Assembly (NCBI GenBank): GCA_018401435.1
Contig: JAGYJW010000021.1
Location: 40,228 to 104,227 of the forward strand
DNA: 64,000 nucleotides
Source: Deltaproteobacteria bacterium
GTDB taxonomy: Bacteria > Myxococcota_A > UBA796 > UBA2385
Reading direction: 5' to 3'
Shown in pieces: positions 8,841 through 18,649 of the stretch. Within the stretch, counting starts at the first letter, position 1. The number at the start of each line of letters is the position of its first letter. Below the pieces are notes generated by a model that was given only the letters and a program-made list of their open reading frames with translations, searched no databases and was not told where the DNA came from. Made by a program: the position numbers and the translations under genes.

Positions 8841-11800
8841 TCGTTGGCCGAGCCCGGCGACCCAAAATCCAGGGCCGGGTTGCTGTCGATGCGTTGGGTC
8901 GAGTTGCACCAGCCCGCCGCCAGCGAGGGGTCGGCCGGGTAGGTGCCGTCCAGGTCCAGCTGGATGGACGCGCCGGAGCTGGGCGAGATGCCCGACCCGG
9001 TGCCCCAGCTGCGGCTGGAGATGGTGGCGGTCGCCCCACCATAGGAGTCGAAGATGAACTCCAGGCTGTCTGCGCTGCTGTTGCTGAAGCTCACATCCGA
9101 GCTGCCCCCCGTCCCATACTCGAAGTCCTCGAGGATGGTGCCCAGGCCGTGGTTGGTGGCCAGGGTGTTGCGGGCGAAGAGCAGGTAGCCACCGGCCTCG
9201 ATGGGCAGCACGGTAGTGATCACATGGGAGGCCGAGCCGCTGGTGAAGCTCCAGCCATCACCCAGGATGAGGTCTACGCCGGAGTTGTTGTAGATCTCGA
9301 ACCACTCGGTATCCGTCTCGACGCTGCCGGTGGGGTTGACCATGATCTCGGTGATGAGGAGGTCGCCAGCCTCGATCAGGTACTCGTCGTAGATGTCGTC
9401 GCAGTCGTTGTCCACGGCGTCGATGGTCAGGGCTTCGGTCACGCCTTCGTCCAGGCCCGGATTGACGTCGACATCGGTGTCATCGCAGTCGGTGTCCAGA
9501 CAGGCCGCGGCCTCGGCGCAGGCGCCCGACCCCGTGGAGCAGCTGGTGGCGCTGCTATTGGTCATGCCGTAGTCGTCGAGGTCCACATCGGTGCAGCCGT
9601 CCAGGCAGTCCACGAAGCCGTCGCCGTCGCTGTCACCGGTGCAGACCGTGGTGCAGGTGCTGGCGCTGTCGTTGCAGTCCGTCGCGGTGCATGCGGCGTC
9701 TTGTACGCAGCTGGCGCCAGCTGAGGTCAGGCAGCTCGTGGCGCTGCTATTGGTGTTGCCGTAGTTGTCGCGGTCGTCGTCGTCGCAGGCGTCGCGACAG
9801 TCCACGAAGCCGTCGCCGTCGCTGTCGGTGCTGCAGTCGGTGGTGCAGGTGCTGGCGTCGTCGTTGCAGTCGGGTGCCAGGCAGGCGGCGTCCTGGATGC
9901 AGGATGCGCCGCTGGCGGTCAGGCAGCCGGCAGCGCCCGCGTTGACCGTGCCGTAGTTGTCGTCGTCGTCGTCGTCGCAGGCGTCGCGACAGTCCACGAA
10001 GCCGTCGCCGTCGCTATCTGTGCTGCAGTCGGTGGTGCAGGTGCTTGCGTTGTCGTTGCAGTCGGTGGATGTGCAGACTGTGTCCTGTACGCAGCTGGCG
10101 CCGGTGGCGGTCACACAGGTCGAAGCCGCCGTATTGGTGACTCCGTAGTTGTCGTCGTCGTCGTCGTCGCAGGCGTCTCGACAGTCGGCGAATCCGTCGC
10201 CGTCGCTGTCGGTGCTGCAGTCGGTGGTGCAGGTGCTGGCGTTGTCGTTGCAGTCCGTCGCGGTGCATGCGGCGTCTTGCACGCAGCTGGCGCCGCTGGC
10301 GGTGACGCAGCTGGTGGCGCTGCTATTGGTGACTCCGTAGTTGTCGTCGTCGTCGTCGTCGCAGGCGTCTCTGCAGTCGGCGAAGCCGTCGCCATCGCTG
10401 TCGGTGCTGCAGTCGGTGGTGCAGGTGCTTGCGTTGTCATTGCAGTCGGTGGCGGTGCATGCGGCGTCTTGCACACAGCTGGCGCCGCTGGCGGTGACGC
10501 AGCCCACGGCGGCGCTGTTGGTTAGGCCGTAGTTGTCGCGGTCGTCGTCGTCGCAGGCGTCTCGACAGTCGGCGAATCCGTCGCCGTCGCTATCTGTGCT
10601 GCAGTCGGTGGTGCAGGTGCTCGCGTTGTCATTGCAGTCGGTGGCGGTGCATGCGGCGTCTTGCACGCAGCTGGCGCCGCTGGCGGTGACGCAGCTGGAG
10701 GCGCTGCTATTGGTGACTCCGTAGTTGTCGTCGTCGTCGTCGTCGCAGGCGTCTCTGCAGTCGGCGAATCCGTCGCCATCGCTGTCGGTGGTGCAGTCGG
10801 TGGTGCAGGTGCTTGCGTTGTCGTTGCAGTCCGTCGCGGTGCATGCGGCGTCTTGCACACAGCTGGTGCCGGTGGCGGTGACGCAGCCCACGGCGGCGCT
10901 GTTGGTTAGGCCGTAGTTGTCGCGGTCGTCGTCGTCGCAGGCGTCTCGACAGTCGGCGAATCCGTCGCCGTCCACATCTGTGCTGCAGTCGGTGGTGCAG
11001 GTGCTGGCGTTGTCGTCGCAGTCGCTGGCGGAGCATGCGGCGTCCTGCACGCAGCTGGCGCCGGTGGCGGTGACGCAGCCCACGGCGGCGCTGTTGGTGA
11101 GGCCGTAGTTGTCGTCGTCGTCGTCGTCACAGGCGTCGCGACAGTCGGCGAATCCGTCGCCATCGCTGTCGGTGGTGCAGTCGGTGGTGCAGGTGCTGGC
11201 GTTGTCATTGCAGTCGGTGGCGGTGCATGCGGCGTCTTGCACGCAGCTGGCGCCGCTGGCGGTGACGCAGCTGGAGGCGCTGCTATTGGTGACTCCGTAG
11301 TTGTCGTCGTCGTCGTCGTCGCAGGCGTCTCTGCAGTCGGCGAATCCGTCGGCATCGACGTCGGTGGTGCAATCGGTGGTGCAGGTGCTTGCGTTGTCGT
11401 TGCAGTCCGTCGCGGTGCATGCGGCGTCTTGCACGCAGCTGGCGCCGGTGGCAGTGACGCAGCCCACCGCGCTGGCATTGGTCAGGCCGTAGTTGTCGTC
11501 GTCGTCGTCGTCACAGGCGTCTCGACAGTCGGCGAATCCGTCGGCGTCCACATCGGTGCTGCAGTCGGTGGTGCAGGTGCTGGCGTTGTCGTCGCAGTCG
11601 GTGGCGGTGCAGGCCGCATCGGCCACACAAGAGGCCCCGCTGCCGTCTACGCAGCCCACGGCGGCGCTGTTGGTGGTGCCGTAGTTGTCGTCGTCATTGT
11701 CGCTGCAGGCGTCGATGCAGTTGGCGAAGCCGTCGCTGTCGCTGTCGGTGCTGCAGTCGGTGGTGCAGGTGCTGGCGTCGTCGTCGCAGTCGGTGATGGG

Positions 11801-13852
11801 TTCGGTGCGGGTGGCCTCGCGGCTATCCTGGCAGTCGGTGTCGGCAGAGACGATGGTGGCGGTGGCATTGGGCCGGTAGCCGTCGTCGTCGTTGTCCAGG
11901 AAGCAGATCTCGCCGCCGTCACAGTCCTCGTCGTCCTCGTTGCCGACGATCTCGGTGGCGCCCGGATAGTCGCCGGCGTCGGTGTCGTCGCAGTCGGTGG
12001 TGGGCTCGGTGGCGCGGGCCTCTCGGGTGTCGCCGCAGCTCAGGTTGGCCGAAGCCAAGGTGCTGGTGGCGTCAGGGCGGTAGCCGTCATCGTCGTTGTC
12101 GAGAAAGCAGATCTCGGTGCCGTCGCAGTCCTGGTCGATCTCGTCGCCGGGGATCTCGGCCACACCCGGGTTGAAGGTGGTGGGGTCGGGGCTGCCGGGC
12201 GGGTTGTAGATGTCTACGAAGGTGTCTTCGAAGCAGTCGCCGCCGCCATATTGCTCGTGGTCATAGCCGTCGCGGTCGGCGTCATAGTCGGACCAGTCGT
12301 CGCAGTCGGCGTCGGTGCCGTCATACCACTCGTCATAGGCCCCGCTGTAGATCTCGGTGGTGGAGAGGCCCGCGGGGTTGGGGTCCTGGGCGGCGCAATA
12401 CTCGGTGCAGTGGGCCAAGCGGTCGCCGGTGGCCGTGCCGTTGTAGCAGTCGTTGGGGCAGTCGATGCAGTCGCTGCCCAGCTCGCCCGAGGCATCGTCG
12501 GTATAGTCGATGTCGGTCAGCTCGCCGTCGCCATCCCAGTCGAAGTCGGTGGGCACGCCCATGGCGCCCAACCAGCCCCCGCAGTCCTGGTCCACCCCGT
12601 CATAGGGGCGGTCGGCGGCGCCGGAGTTCACATCGGCCTGGGTCAGGGCCGAGAAACCGGAAGCCGGCACCATATCGGTGTAGCCGACGGGGGCGTCGGC
12701 GGGGAAGTTCACCTCTTCGGCCGCTTGACTGAGGTCGTCCCAGCAGTCAAAGCGCACCGACAGGTCGGGGATGGTCACCGTGTCGGTGTCTACGGCCTCG
12801 CAGCCGCCGGGCACGCGGTCGCAGTAGTCGTGGGCGAAGAAGCCGTCGCGGTCCATGTCGCCGTCGCGGTCGGGCTCTCCGCCCGCCAGGGCATAGGTGC
12901 AGTTGTCGTCCACGCCGTTGTAGAAGATCTCGGCGATGTCGGGGTCGGGGATGGCGCTGTCGTTGAGGTCATTGCAGTCGATCAGCTCGCCGGGCTCATA
13001 GGCGCAGGCGCTGTCGCCGTCGTCGGCCACCGTGGGGTCGCCCCGGAAGCCGTCCCGGTCATAGTCGCAGTCGCGGGTGAGGTCGTAGTCGCAGTCCTGG
13101 TCGGTGCCGTCCCAGTAGGTCTCTTCGGCGCCGGGGCGGACCTCGGCGGCGGGGGTGGCCGCGGGGTTGGGATCATCCAGGGGAGAGCCGTCGATGCAGT
13201 CCCCGCCGGCCGGGCCCGCAGCGCCATTCTCGTCCACCCGGGAGTGGTGCAGGGTGGGCTCGCCGTCGCCGTCCTGGTCGAAGTCGTCGTTGCCGGCGCA
13301 GTCGGCGTCGATGCCGTCGTAGAAGGGATCGTCAGCGACGGCCGGGTTGACCTCGTCGGGACGCAGCTGCACGTAGGGGCTGCCGTTGCGGTCGGTGTCG
13401 ACATCGGCCGGCACCGCGATGACCTGAACTGGCACCCCCAGCGCGTTCAGACCGCTGGCATAGGCGCGCAGGTCGGCCTCGAAGGCCGAGGTGACGATGT
13501 CATTGGGGGCATCGAAGCAGTCGCCGGCACCGAGGTGGTTGGCGCCAGAGTCGGGGACGCCGAGGGTGCTCAGACCGATATGGGCTTGCAGCGGCACCCA
13601 GCCGTCGTTGTCCAGGTCGTAGTCGTCGTTGCCCGCGCAGTCGGCGTCGATGCCGTCATAGGGCAGATCGGGTGCCCCCGGATAGATGTCGCTGCCCTTG
13701 AGCCCGCTGCCGGGGGGACCATCGGCCTGGTCCCAACAATCGCCCTCGGCGGCGGAGATGCCGTCGCCGTCGTCATCCTGCAGGTTCCACACGGTTCCAC
13801 AGCCGCTCGTGAGCGCGAGGATCGCGGCGCAGAGGGCAAAACGAGCAGACAT
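8828..13852 (-). CDS. Giant MopE/thrombospondin-3-repeat lipoprotein with lamin-tail domain
   Basis: 1674 residues. The lipoprotein signal has its lipobox at LTSGC (Cys18). The N-terminal third carries irregular MopE-type metal-binding motifs (DGIDADCAGNDDYDLDNDGW and relatives). From about residue 696 come twelve 64-residue repeats, each with a DxDxDGFxDCxDxC calcium-type loop, a run of five or six Asp and an ATDCNDNAST joint, so the repeat region has very many Asp and ordered Cys pairs. The C-terminal ~150 residues form a lamin-tail (LTD) domain (LLITEIMVNPTGSVETDTEWFE). The protein is probably an outer-surface, Ca2+-stabilised stalk or adhesin. It is followed upstream by a paralogue sharing the same N-terminal region. 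No catalytic domain is seen. Confidence 0.88.
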   Translation of the reverse strand: MSARFALCAAILALTSGCGTVWNLQDDDGDGISAAEGDCWDQADGPPGSGLKGSDIYPGAPDLPYDGIDADCAGNDDYDLDNDGWVPLQAHIGLSTLGVPDSGANHLGAGDCFDAPNDIVTSAFEADLRAYASGLNALGVPVQVIAVPADVDTDRNGSPYVQLRPDEVNPAVADDPFYDGIDADCAGNDDFDQDGDGEPTLHHSRVDENGAAGPAGGDCIDGSPLDDPNPAATPAAEVRPGAEETYWDGTDQDCDYDLTRDCDYDRDGFRGDPTVADDGDSACAYEPGELIDCNDLNDSAIPDPDIAEIFYNGVDDNCTYALAGGEPDRDGDMDRDGFFAHDYCDRVPGGCEAVDTDTVTIPDLSVRFDCWDDLSQAAEEVNFPADAPVGYTDMVPASGFSALTQADVNSGAADRPYDGVDQDCGGWLGAMGVPTDFDWDGDGELTDIDYTDDASGELGSDCIDCPNDCYNGTATGDRLAHCTEYCAAQDPNPAGLSTTEIYSGAYDEWYDGTDADCDDWSDYDADRDGYDHEQYGGGDCFEDTFVDIYNPPGSPDPTTFNPGVAEIPGDEIDQDCDGTEICFLDNDDDGYRPDATSTLASANLSCGDTREARATEPTTDCDDTDAGDYPGATEIVGNEDDEDCDGGEICFLDNDDDGYRPNATATIVSADTDCQDSREATRTEPITDCDDDASTCTTDCSTDSDSDGFANCIDACSDNDDDNYGTTNSAAVGCVDGSGASCVADAACTATDCDDNASTCTTDCSTDVDADGFADCRDACDDDDDDNYGLTNASAVGCVTATGASCVQDAACTATDCNDNASTCTTDCTTDVDADGFADCRDACDDDDDDNYGVTNSSASSCVTASGASCVQDAACTATDCNDNASTCTTDCTTDSDGDGFADCRDACDDDDDDNYGLTNSAAVGCVTATGASCVQDAACSASDCDDNASTCTTDCSTDVDGDGFADCRDACDDDDRDNYGLTNSAAVGCVTATGTSCVQDAACTATDCNDNASTCTTDCTTDSDGDGFADCRDACDDDDDDNYGVTNSSASSCVTASGASCVQDAACTATDCNDNASTCTTDCSTDSDGDGFADCRDACDDDDRDNYGLTNSAAVGCVTASGASCVQDAACTATDCNDNASTCTTDCSTDSDGDGFADCRDACDDDDDDNYGVTNSSATSCVTASGASCVQDAACTATDCNDNASTCTTDCSTDSDGDGFADCRDACDDDDDDNYGVTNTAASTCVTATGASCVQDTVCTSTDCNDNASTCTTDCSTDSDGDGFVDCRDACDDDDDDNYGTVNAGAAGCLTASGASCIQDAACLAPDCNDDASTCTTDCSTDSDGDGFVDCRDACDDDDRDNYGNTNSSATSCLTSAGASCVQDAACTATDCNDSASTCTTVCTGDSDGDGFVDCLDGCTDVDLDDYGMTNSSATSCSTGSGACAEAAACLDTDCDDTDVDVNPGLDEGVTEALTIDAVDNDCDDIYDEYLIEAGDLLITEIMVNPTGSVETDTEWFEIYNNSGVDLILGDGWSFTSGSASHVITTVLPIEAGGYLLFARNTLATNHGLGTILEDFEYGTGGSSDVSFSNSSADSLEFIFDSYGGATATISSRSWGTGSGISPSSGASIQLDLDGTYPADPSLAAGWCNSTQRIDSNPALDFGSPGSANEACP
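9467..11767 (-). repeat. Twelve in-frame 192-base tandem repeats
   Basis: Repeats of 192 bases (64 codons) lie head to tail inside the lipoprotein gene; the last unit (lowest coordinates) is one codon short and the most divergent. Units alternate between two sub-types, LTNSAAVGCVTATG and VTNSSASSCVTASG, and non-adjacent units (third and sixth) are nearly identical. This suggests expansion by unequal recombination of a two-unit block. No spacers or palindromes are present. Confidence 0.93.
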
Positions 13853-14005
13853 GCGGAGGCTCCGGACACAGTCGAGAACCTCACACTACGACGGCTTCGG
13901 CCCAGGATCAAGGCGCGGGCCCCAGGCTTCACAGGGGGTGACGGGCGGCGCGCTCGGACGGCGGCCCGGGGGCGGCGCCATCCGGGGCCCCGCCCTGCCG
14001 CAGGA

Positions 14006-17000
14006 TCACAAGCCGAGGCCGAAGAGCAGGTAGGCGCGGCCGGCGTCGGTGCCGTGGTAGGGGGCGCCGGCGAGGATGTCCATATTGCCGTCGCCATTGG
14101 CGTCACCGCCGCTGGCCACCGCGCGCCCCAGGCCGTCGCCCGATGCGGCGCCAGACAGCTGGGCCACATTGGTGGCGGTGGTGAGCGCTACGGTGCCGGA
14201 GCTGATGGGGCCGCTGACCAGGTAGATGGCCCCGTTGCTGGGGGTGGAGGGCGAGCCGACGATGACGTCGTCGATGCCGTCAGCGTCAGTGTCGCCGGCG
14301 GCGATGGACCAGGCGTCCTGCTGGTTGGCGGTGCCCAAGATGGTGGCGCCGATGGTGAGGGTGCTCGACGAGAAGACGGTGGCGCTGCCAAAGACCACCT
14401 CGACCGTGCCCGCCCGGTAGAGGGCGCCGCGCCCGCCGGCCAGCAGGTCGTCGTGGCCGTCACCGTTCACGTCGCCATGGGCCAGCGAGTAGCCGGTGAA
14501 GGCGTTGTTGCCCGTGCCGGTGAGGATGCTCTCGCCTGACAGGGTGACCACGCCCGAGACCGGGGCCTCTGCCACATAAACCCGCCCGCGGTCCGTGCCC
14601 GAGCCGTCGGCATGGGGTGCGCCCACCACCGGGTCGGCGAGGCCGTCGCCGTCGAGGTCCACGAAGTCCACCGCCCAGCCTGCAGACTCGGTGCCCGCGC
14701 CCTCCAGCTTTGCGTTGTAGGGGATGGTGCCCGTGGTCGCAAAACCAGAGGCCTGCAGGGTGGTGCTGGTGAGCAGCAGGGCGTAGCCGGCGCCCGCGGT
14801 GCTGAGGGTGTCGCCCTCGGGGGCGCCCATCAGCAGGTCGGCCTTGTTGTCTCCGTCAAAGTCCCCGTCCAGGGAGATGTCCCAACCCAAGAAGTCGGAG
14901 GCGCCCAATCCATTGCCCCCGACGGCCACCGCAGACAGGTCGCCGCCGGTGTTCCATCCGGCAGCGCCGCTGAGGTAGTAGACCGTTCCTGCGTCGGCTC
15001 CGGTGGCTGGGTTGGCATAGGGCGCGCCGATGAAGACCTCGGCGGTGGCGTCGCTGTCGATGTCGCCACCCGCGACGGCCTGCCCCGCCCGGTCGGCCAC
15101 GTTGGCGCCATAGAACAGGGTGCCGAAGCTGCTTGCGGTGCTGGATACCGTCGCGTCCAGGTCGTTGACCGTCGCGTCCAGGTTGGACAGGATGTAGACG
15201 CCGCCGGCATTGGAGTTGGCGGGCCGGTCGTATTTGGGCACGCCGACCGCGATGTCGTCGTTGCCGTCGCCGTTGATGTCGCCGATGAATGCGAGCGAGT
15301 CGCCGAGCTCGGTGTTGTTGCTGCCGGCGGTGTAGATCCAGTGGGCCACGGTGATCGCCGCGTCGCTATAGGCGCACTCGCCAAAGGCGGCAGAGGGGTC
15401 GCGGCTGCCCAGGGTGCCGTCGCAGTCGTTGTCGTCGCCGTCGTTGCAGGCTTCAAAGGCGTCGGGGTTGATCAGCGGGTCGCTGTCGTCGCAGTCGCCG
15501 TCTACCAGGGCGTAGCCGCTGGGTTCGTCGCAGTTGTCCTGGGTGCTGCCGGTGACGCCGAAGTCGTCGCCGTCGCTGTCGAGGTAGAAGGTCGAGAAGC
15601 CCGAGGCCAGGGCCGAGCTGTCGTAGTTGTCGGCCACTCCGTCGCAGTCTTCGTCGGTATTGTCGGTGTCGCAGATCTCCTGGGCGGCGGGGTTGATGGC
15701 GGCGTTGAGGTCGTCGCAGTCGCCCCCCCGGTTGGCGTAGCTGGTGGGCTGATCGCAGGCCGAGAGGGTGGTCAGCGTCTGGCCATAGGTGTCGCCGTCA
15801 TAGTCGTAGTACCAGGTGGTCTTGCCCGAAGCGCTGCTGTCGTTGTCATCGGCCAGCCCGTCGCAGTCCTCGTCCACATCGGACGCATCGCAGACCTCGG
15901 TTGCGCCGGGGTTGATGTCGGCCGCGGCGTCGTTGCAGTCGGTGCTGTTGACCACATAGCCGGTGCTGACATCGCAGCTCTGGCGTGTGGTGGTGGCGTC
16001 GCCGTAGCCGTCGCCGTCGGCATCCCGGTAGAAGGTGGAGTAGGTGGCGGCGCTGACCGAGCTATCGGCGTCGTCGGCCAGCCCGTCGCAGTCCTCGTCG
16101 GTGTTGCCGGCGTCGCAGACTTCCGTAGCGGCCGGGTTGATGGCCGCGGACGCGTCGTTGCAGTCCGTGTTGTTGCTGACGTAGCCCGTGGGCAGGTCGC
16201 AGGTGCTGGTGGTTACGGTGCTGCTGCCGTAGCTGTCGCCGTCGGCGTCCCGGTACCAGGTGGTCTTGGTGGCGGCGCTGACCGAGCTATCGGCGTCGTC
16301 GGCCAGCCCGTCGCAGTCTTCGTCGGTATTTGCAGCATCGCAGACTTCGGTTGCGCCGGGGTTGATGGCCGCTGTCCCGTCGTCGCAATCCAGGTTGTTG
16401 GTGGCGTGGGCGGCCGGCAGGTCGCAGCTGTCCCGGGGGGCGGCGGGGTCGCCGTAGCTGTCGCCGTCGGTGTCGGCCCAGAAGGTGGTGAACCCACCCG
16501 GATCGACGTCGCTGTCGAGGTCGTCGGCGAGGTTGTCGCAATCCTCGTCGATGTTGGCGTCGTCGCAGACCTCTTGGGCGTCGGGGTTGATCGTGCCATC
16601 GGCGTCGTTGCAGTCCCCGCCAATGTCGACGGTGCCCTCGGGCTGCTCGCAGCTGCGCCGGCCGCTGCCGATCTCGCCGTGGCCGTCTGCGTCGGCGTCG
16701 GTATACCAGGTCGTGGCGTCCACCGCGTCGTCTTCGTCGATGTCGCCGTCGCAGTCGTTGTCTGCGCCGTCGCAATATTCGTCTGCGTCGGGGTAGTTTG
16801 CGTCGTTGCTGTCGTCGCAGTCGGTGTCGTCGCTGGTGTAGCCGTCGGGTTGGTCGCAGGAGAGGGTGTCTGCGGATGCGTCACCGAAGCCGTCGCCATC
16901 CGTGTCGGCAAACCAGGTGAGGGCGGTGGCCAGATCCACGGACTCATCCTCGCCATTGACGTAGCCGTCGCAGTCCTCGTCGATGCCAGCGAGATCGCAG

Positions 17001-17593
17001 ATCTCTTGCGCGTCGGGGTGGATGGCCGCGTCGATGTCGTCGCAGTCGCCCCCAGGCAGGCTGCTGTCGGCGGTGGGAAAGGTGCTACGGTCCTCGTCGC
17101 CGCTGCGCCTGAACCCGTCGAGATCCTGGTCGAAGTCGTCGTTCCCGGCGCAGTCTGCGTCGATGCCGTCATACCAGGCGTCGTCTGCGGCCTGTACACC
17201 GGGGTTGACCTCGGCGGCGGTGAGGTCGGCGTCGGCAGGTCCGGCGGCCGGATCGTCCCAACAGTCGCCCGCGCCCTCGTGGGCGCCGCTGCCGGGCACC
17301 CCCAGGGTGGCGCGGCCGATGTGGTCGGGCTCCATGACCCAGCCATCTCCGTCCAGGTCGAAGTCGTCGTCCCCGGCGCAATTGGCGTCGATGCCGTCAT
17401 AGGGGGTGTCGTCGGCCCCGGGGTAGATGTCGGCGCCGCTGAGTTCGGTGCCCTCGGGCCCCTCAACCTGGTCCCAGCAGTCGCCCATGGCGGGGCTGAT
17501 GCCGTCGCCGTCCTGATCCTGCGGGTCCCACTTGGTGCCGCAGCCGGCGAGCAGGAAGGCGAGGCCGAAGGACAAGGACAGGGTGTTGCGCAT
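14006..17593 (-). CDS. MopE-repeat plus FG-GAP (integrin-alpha-like) lipoprotein
   Basis: 1195 residues, lipoprotein with lipobox LLAGC (Cys18). After an N-terminal region paralogous to the neighbouring giant lipoprotein come about nine MopE-type units of roughly 75 residues. A typical unit reads AINPAATEVCDAGNTDEDCD, then a DADGDxYGD calcium loop, then SCDxPxGYVxNxTDCND. From about residue 780 there are FG-GAP/VCBS beta-propeller repeats (DINGDGNDDIAVGVP, DLDGDGLADPVVGAP, DTDADGIDDVIVGSP). FG-GAP propellers bind Ca2+ and often mediate adhesion. It is likely exposed on the outer membrane. It lies 153 bases upstream of its paralogue in the same orientation and diverges from the ABC operon. Confidence 0.88.
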   Translation of the reverse strand: MRNTLSLSFGLAFLLAGCGTKWDPQDQDGDGISPAMGDCWDQVEGPEGTELSGADIYPGADDTPYDGIDANCAGDDDFDLDGDGWVMEPDHIGRATLGVPGSGAHEGAGDCWDDPAAGPADADLTAAEVNPGVQAADDAWYDGIDADCAGNDDFDQDLDGFRRSGDEDRSTFPTADSSLPGGDCDDIDAAIHPDAQEICDLAGIDEDCDGYVNGEDESVDLATALTWFADTDGDGFGDASADTLSCDQPDGYTSDDTDCDDSNDANYPDADEYCDGADNDCDGDIDEDDAVDATTWYTDADADGHGEIGSGRRSCEQPEGTVDIGGDCNDADGTINPDAQEVCDDANIDEDCDNLADDLDSDVDPGGFTTFWADTDGDSYGDPAAPRDSCDLPAAHATNNLDCDDGTAAINPGATEVCDAANTDEDCDGLADDADSSVSAATKTTWYRDADGDSYGSSTVTTSTCDLPTGYVSNNTDCNDASAAINPAATEVCDAGNTDEDCDGLADDADSSVSAATYSTFYRDADGDGYGDATTTRQSCDVSTGYVVNSTDCNDAAADINPGATEVCDASDVDEDCDGLADDNDSSASGKTTWYYDYDGDTYGQTLTTLSACDQPTSYANRGGDCDDLNAAINPAAQEICDTDNTDEDCDGVADNYDSSALASGFSTFYLDSDGDDFGVTGSTQDNCDEPSGYALVDGDCDDSDPLINPDAFEACNDGDDNDCDGTLGSRDPSAAFGECAYSDAAITVAHWIYTAGSNNTELGDSLAFIGDINGDGNDDIAVGVPKYDRPANSNAGGVYILSNLDATVNDLDATVSSTASSFGTLFYGANVADRAGQAVAGGDIDSDATAEVFIGAPYANPATGADAGTVYYLSGAAGWNTGGDLSAVAVGGNGLGASDFLGWDISLDGDFDGDNKADLLMGAPEGDTLSTAGAGYALLLTSTTLQASGFATTGTIPYNAKLEGAGTESAGWAVDFVDLDGDGLADPVVGAPHADGSGTDRGRVYVAEAPVSGVVTLSGESILTGTGNNAFTGYSLAHGDVNGDGHDDLLAGGRGALYRAGTVEVVFGSATVFSSSTLTIGATILGTANQQDAWSIAAGDTDADGIDDVIVGSPSTPSNGAIYLVSGPISSGTVALTTATNVAQLSGAASGDGLGRAVASGGDANGDGNMDILAGAPYHGTDAGRAYLLFGLGL

Positions 17594-17670
17594 GACTCGA
17601 TCACCGGGAGGGAAAGCACCTCACCCTAACGCGCTTGGGAGGCGCCGGATGGTCGGCCGCGCGCGCGGGC

Positions 17671-17699
17671 TTGACCCCAGGGGGGCCCGGTGCTTAGGG
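17671..17699 (+). promoter_or_regulatory. Weak sigma70-type promoter candidate for the ABC operon
   Basis: TTGACC at 17671-17676 and TTAGGG at 17694-17699 are separated by 17 bases, 44 bases before the ABC transporter start. The -10 box is poor, so this is tentative. Confidence 0.25.
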
Positions 17700-17743
17700 C
17701 GCTGCCCAGGCCCCGCTGGCGAGCCCGCGGGTGAGGTGCACCG

Positions 17744-18649
17744 ATGATTGAAGTAGAAGGTCTGACGCGCCGATATGGCGATTTCACCGCCGTCGACGGC
17801 GTCTCCTTCCGGGTGGAGAGGGGCGAGGTCGTCGGCTTCCTGGGCCCCAACGGCGCGGGAAAATCTACCACCATGCGGATCTTGTGCGGCTGCATCGGCG
17901 CTTCGGGCGGGGTCGCGCGGGTCGCGGGCCATGACGTGATGGAGGCCTCCGCCGAGGTCAAGCGCCGCATCGGCTACCTCCCCGAGGTCCCGCCGCTCTA
18001 CCCGGCGATGCCCGTGCGCGACTATGTGGTCTTCGCCGCCCAGATGCGTGGGGTGAAAGACCCCATTCAAGCGGCTGATCGAGCCCTCTCCCGCGTGGGC
18101 CTGGCCGATGTGGGGGGGCGCATCATCGACCACCTGTCCAAGGGCTACCGGCAGCGTGTGGGCCTGGCCCAGGCCCTGGTACACGATCCCGAGGTGCTGG
18201 TCCTCGACGAGCCCACCAGCGGCCTGGATCCCGCCCAGCGCAAGGAGATCCGCGACCTGCTGTTGGAGCTGGCTGCCGGCGAGCGCACGGTCATCCTCTC
18301 CACCCATGTGCTGGCCGAGATCGAGGCCGTCTGCGAGCGCGTCATCATCATCAACCGCGGGCGGGTGGTCGCCCAGGACAGCATCGCCTCGCTGGCCTCG
18401 GCCGCCTTCCACACCCGGTTGCGGGTGAGCCGGCCCGCCGACGACTTCGCCGAGCGCGTCGCCCGCATTGACGGCGTGACCGCTGTTCACACCGAGACAG
18501 ATGGGGCCTGGCGCGTGGTCGCATCCCGGGATGTGCGGGAGTACCTCGCTGCGGCCGCGGTGCCCTTTGGCCTGACCGAGCTGTCGGCCGCCCGCGGCCT
18601 GGAAGACGTCTACCTGGAGCTGACCGCGGGTCGGGTGGGTGCCGCATGA
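17744..18649 (+). CDS. ABC transporter ATP-binding protein, GldA-like
   Basis: 301 residues. Walker A is GPNGAGKST (about 39-47), the signature motif LSKGYRQRVGLAQAL follows, and Walker B is VLVLDEPTSGLD. The ~70-residue C-terminal extension after the nucleotide-binding domain is typical of ABC-2 type exporters. It forms an operon with the next gene through a 4-base ATGA overlap. The partner is a GldF/GldG fusion, so the complex resembles the GldAFG transporter of Bacteroidetes gliding motility and its counterparts in many other phyla. The substrate is unknown. Confidence 0.9.
   Translation: MIEVEGLTRRYGDFTAVDGVSFRVERGEVVGFLGPNGAGKSTTMRILCGCIGASGGVARVAGHDVMEASAEVKRRIGYLPEVPPLYPAMPVRDYVVFAAQMRGVKDPIQAADRALSRVGLADVGGRIIDHLSKGYRQRVGLAQALVHDPEVLVLDEPTSGLDPAQRKEIRDLLLELAAGERTVILSTHVLAEIEAVCERVIIINRGRVVAQDSIASLASAAFHTRLRVSRPADDFAERVARIDGVTAVHTETDGAWRVVASRDVREYLAAAAVPFGLTELSAARGLEDVYLELTAGRVGAA

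Noticed and set aside
9467..11767. CRISPR-like periodicity
   Set aside because: The period is 192 bases with no distinct short repeat plus unique spacer, and it is in frame within a gene.
11237..17629. Two plus-strand open frames of over 1000 codons
   Set aside because: They lie opposite the Asp/Cys repeat lipoproteins; in GC-rich DNA the antisense of GAC/TGC-rich repeats is open and Val/Gly/Ala-rich. The periodic composition is a mirror of the real genes.
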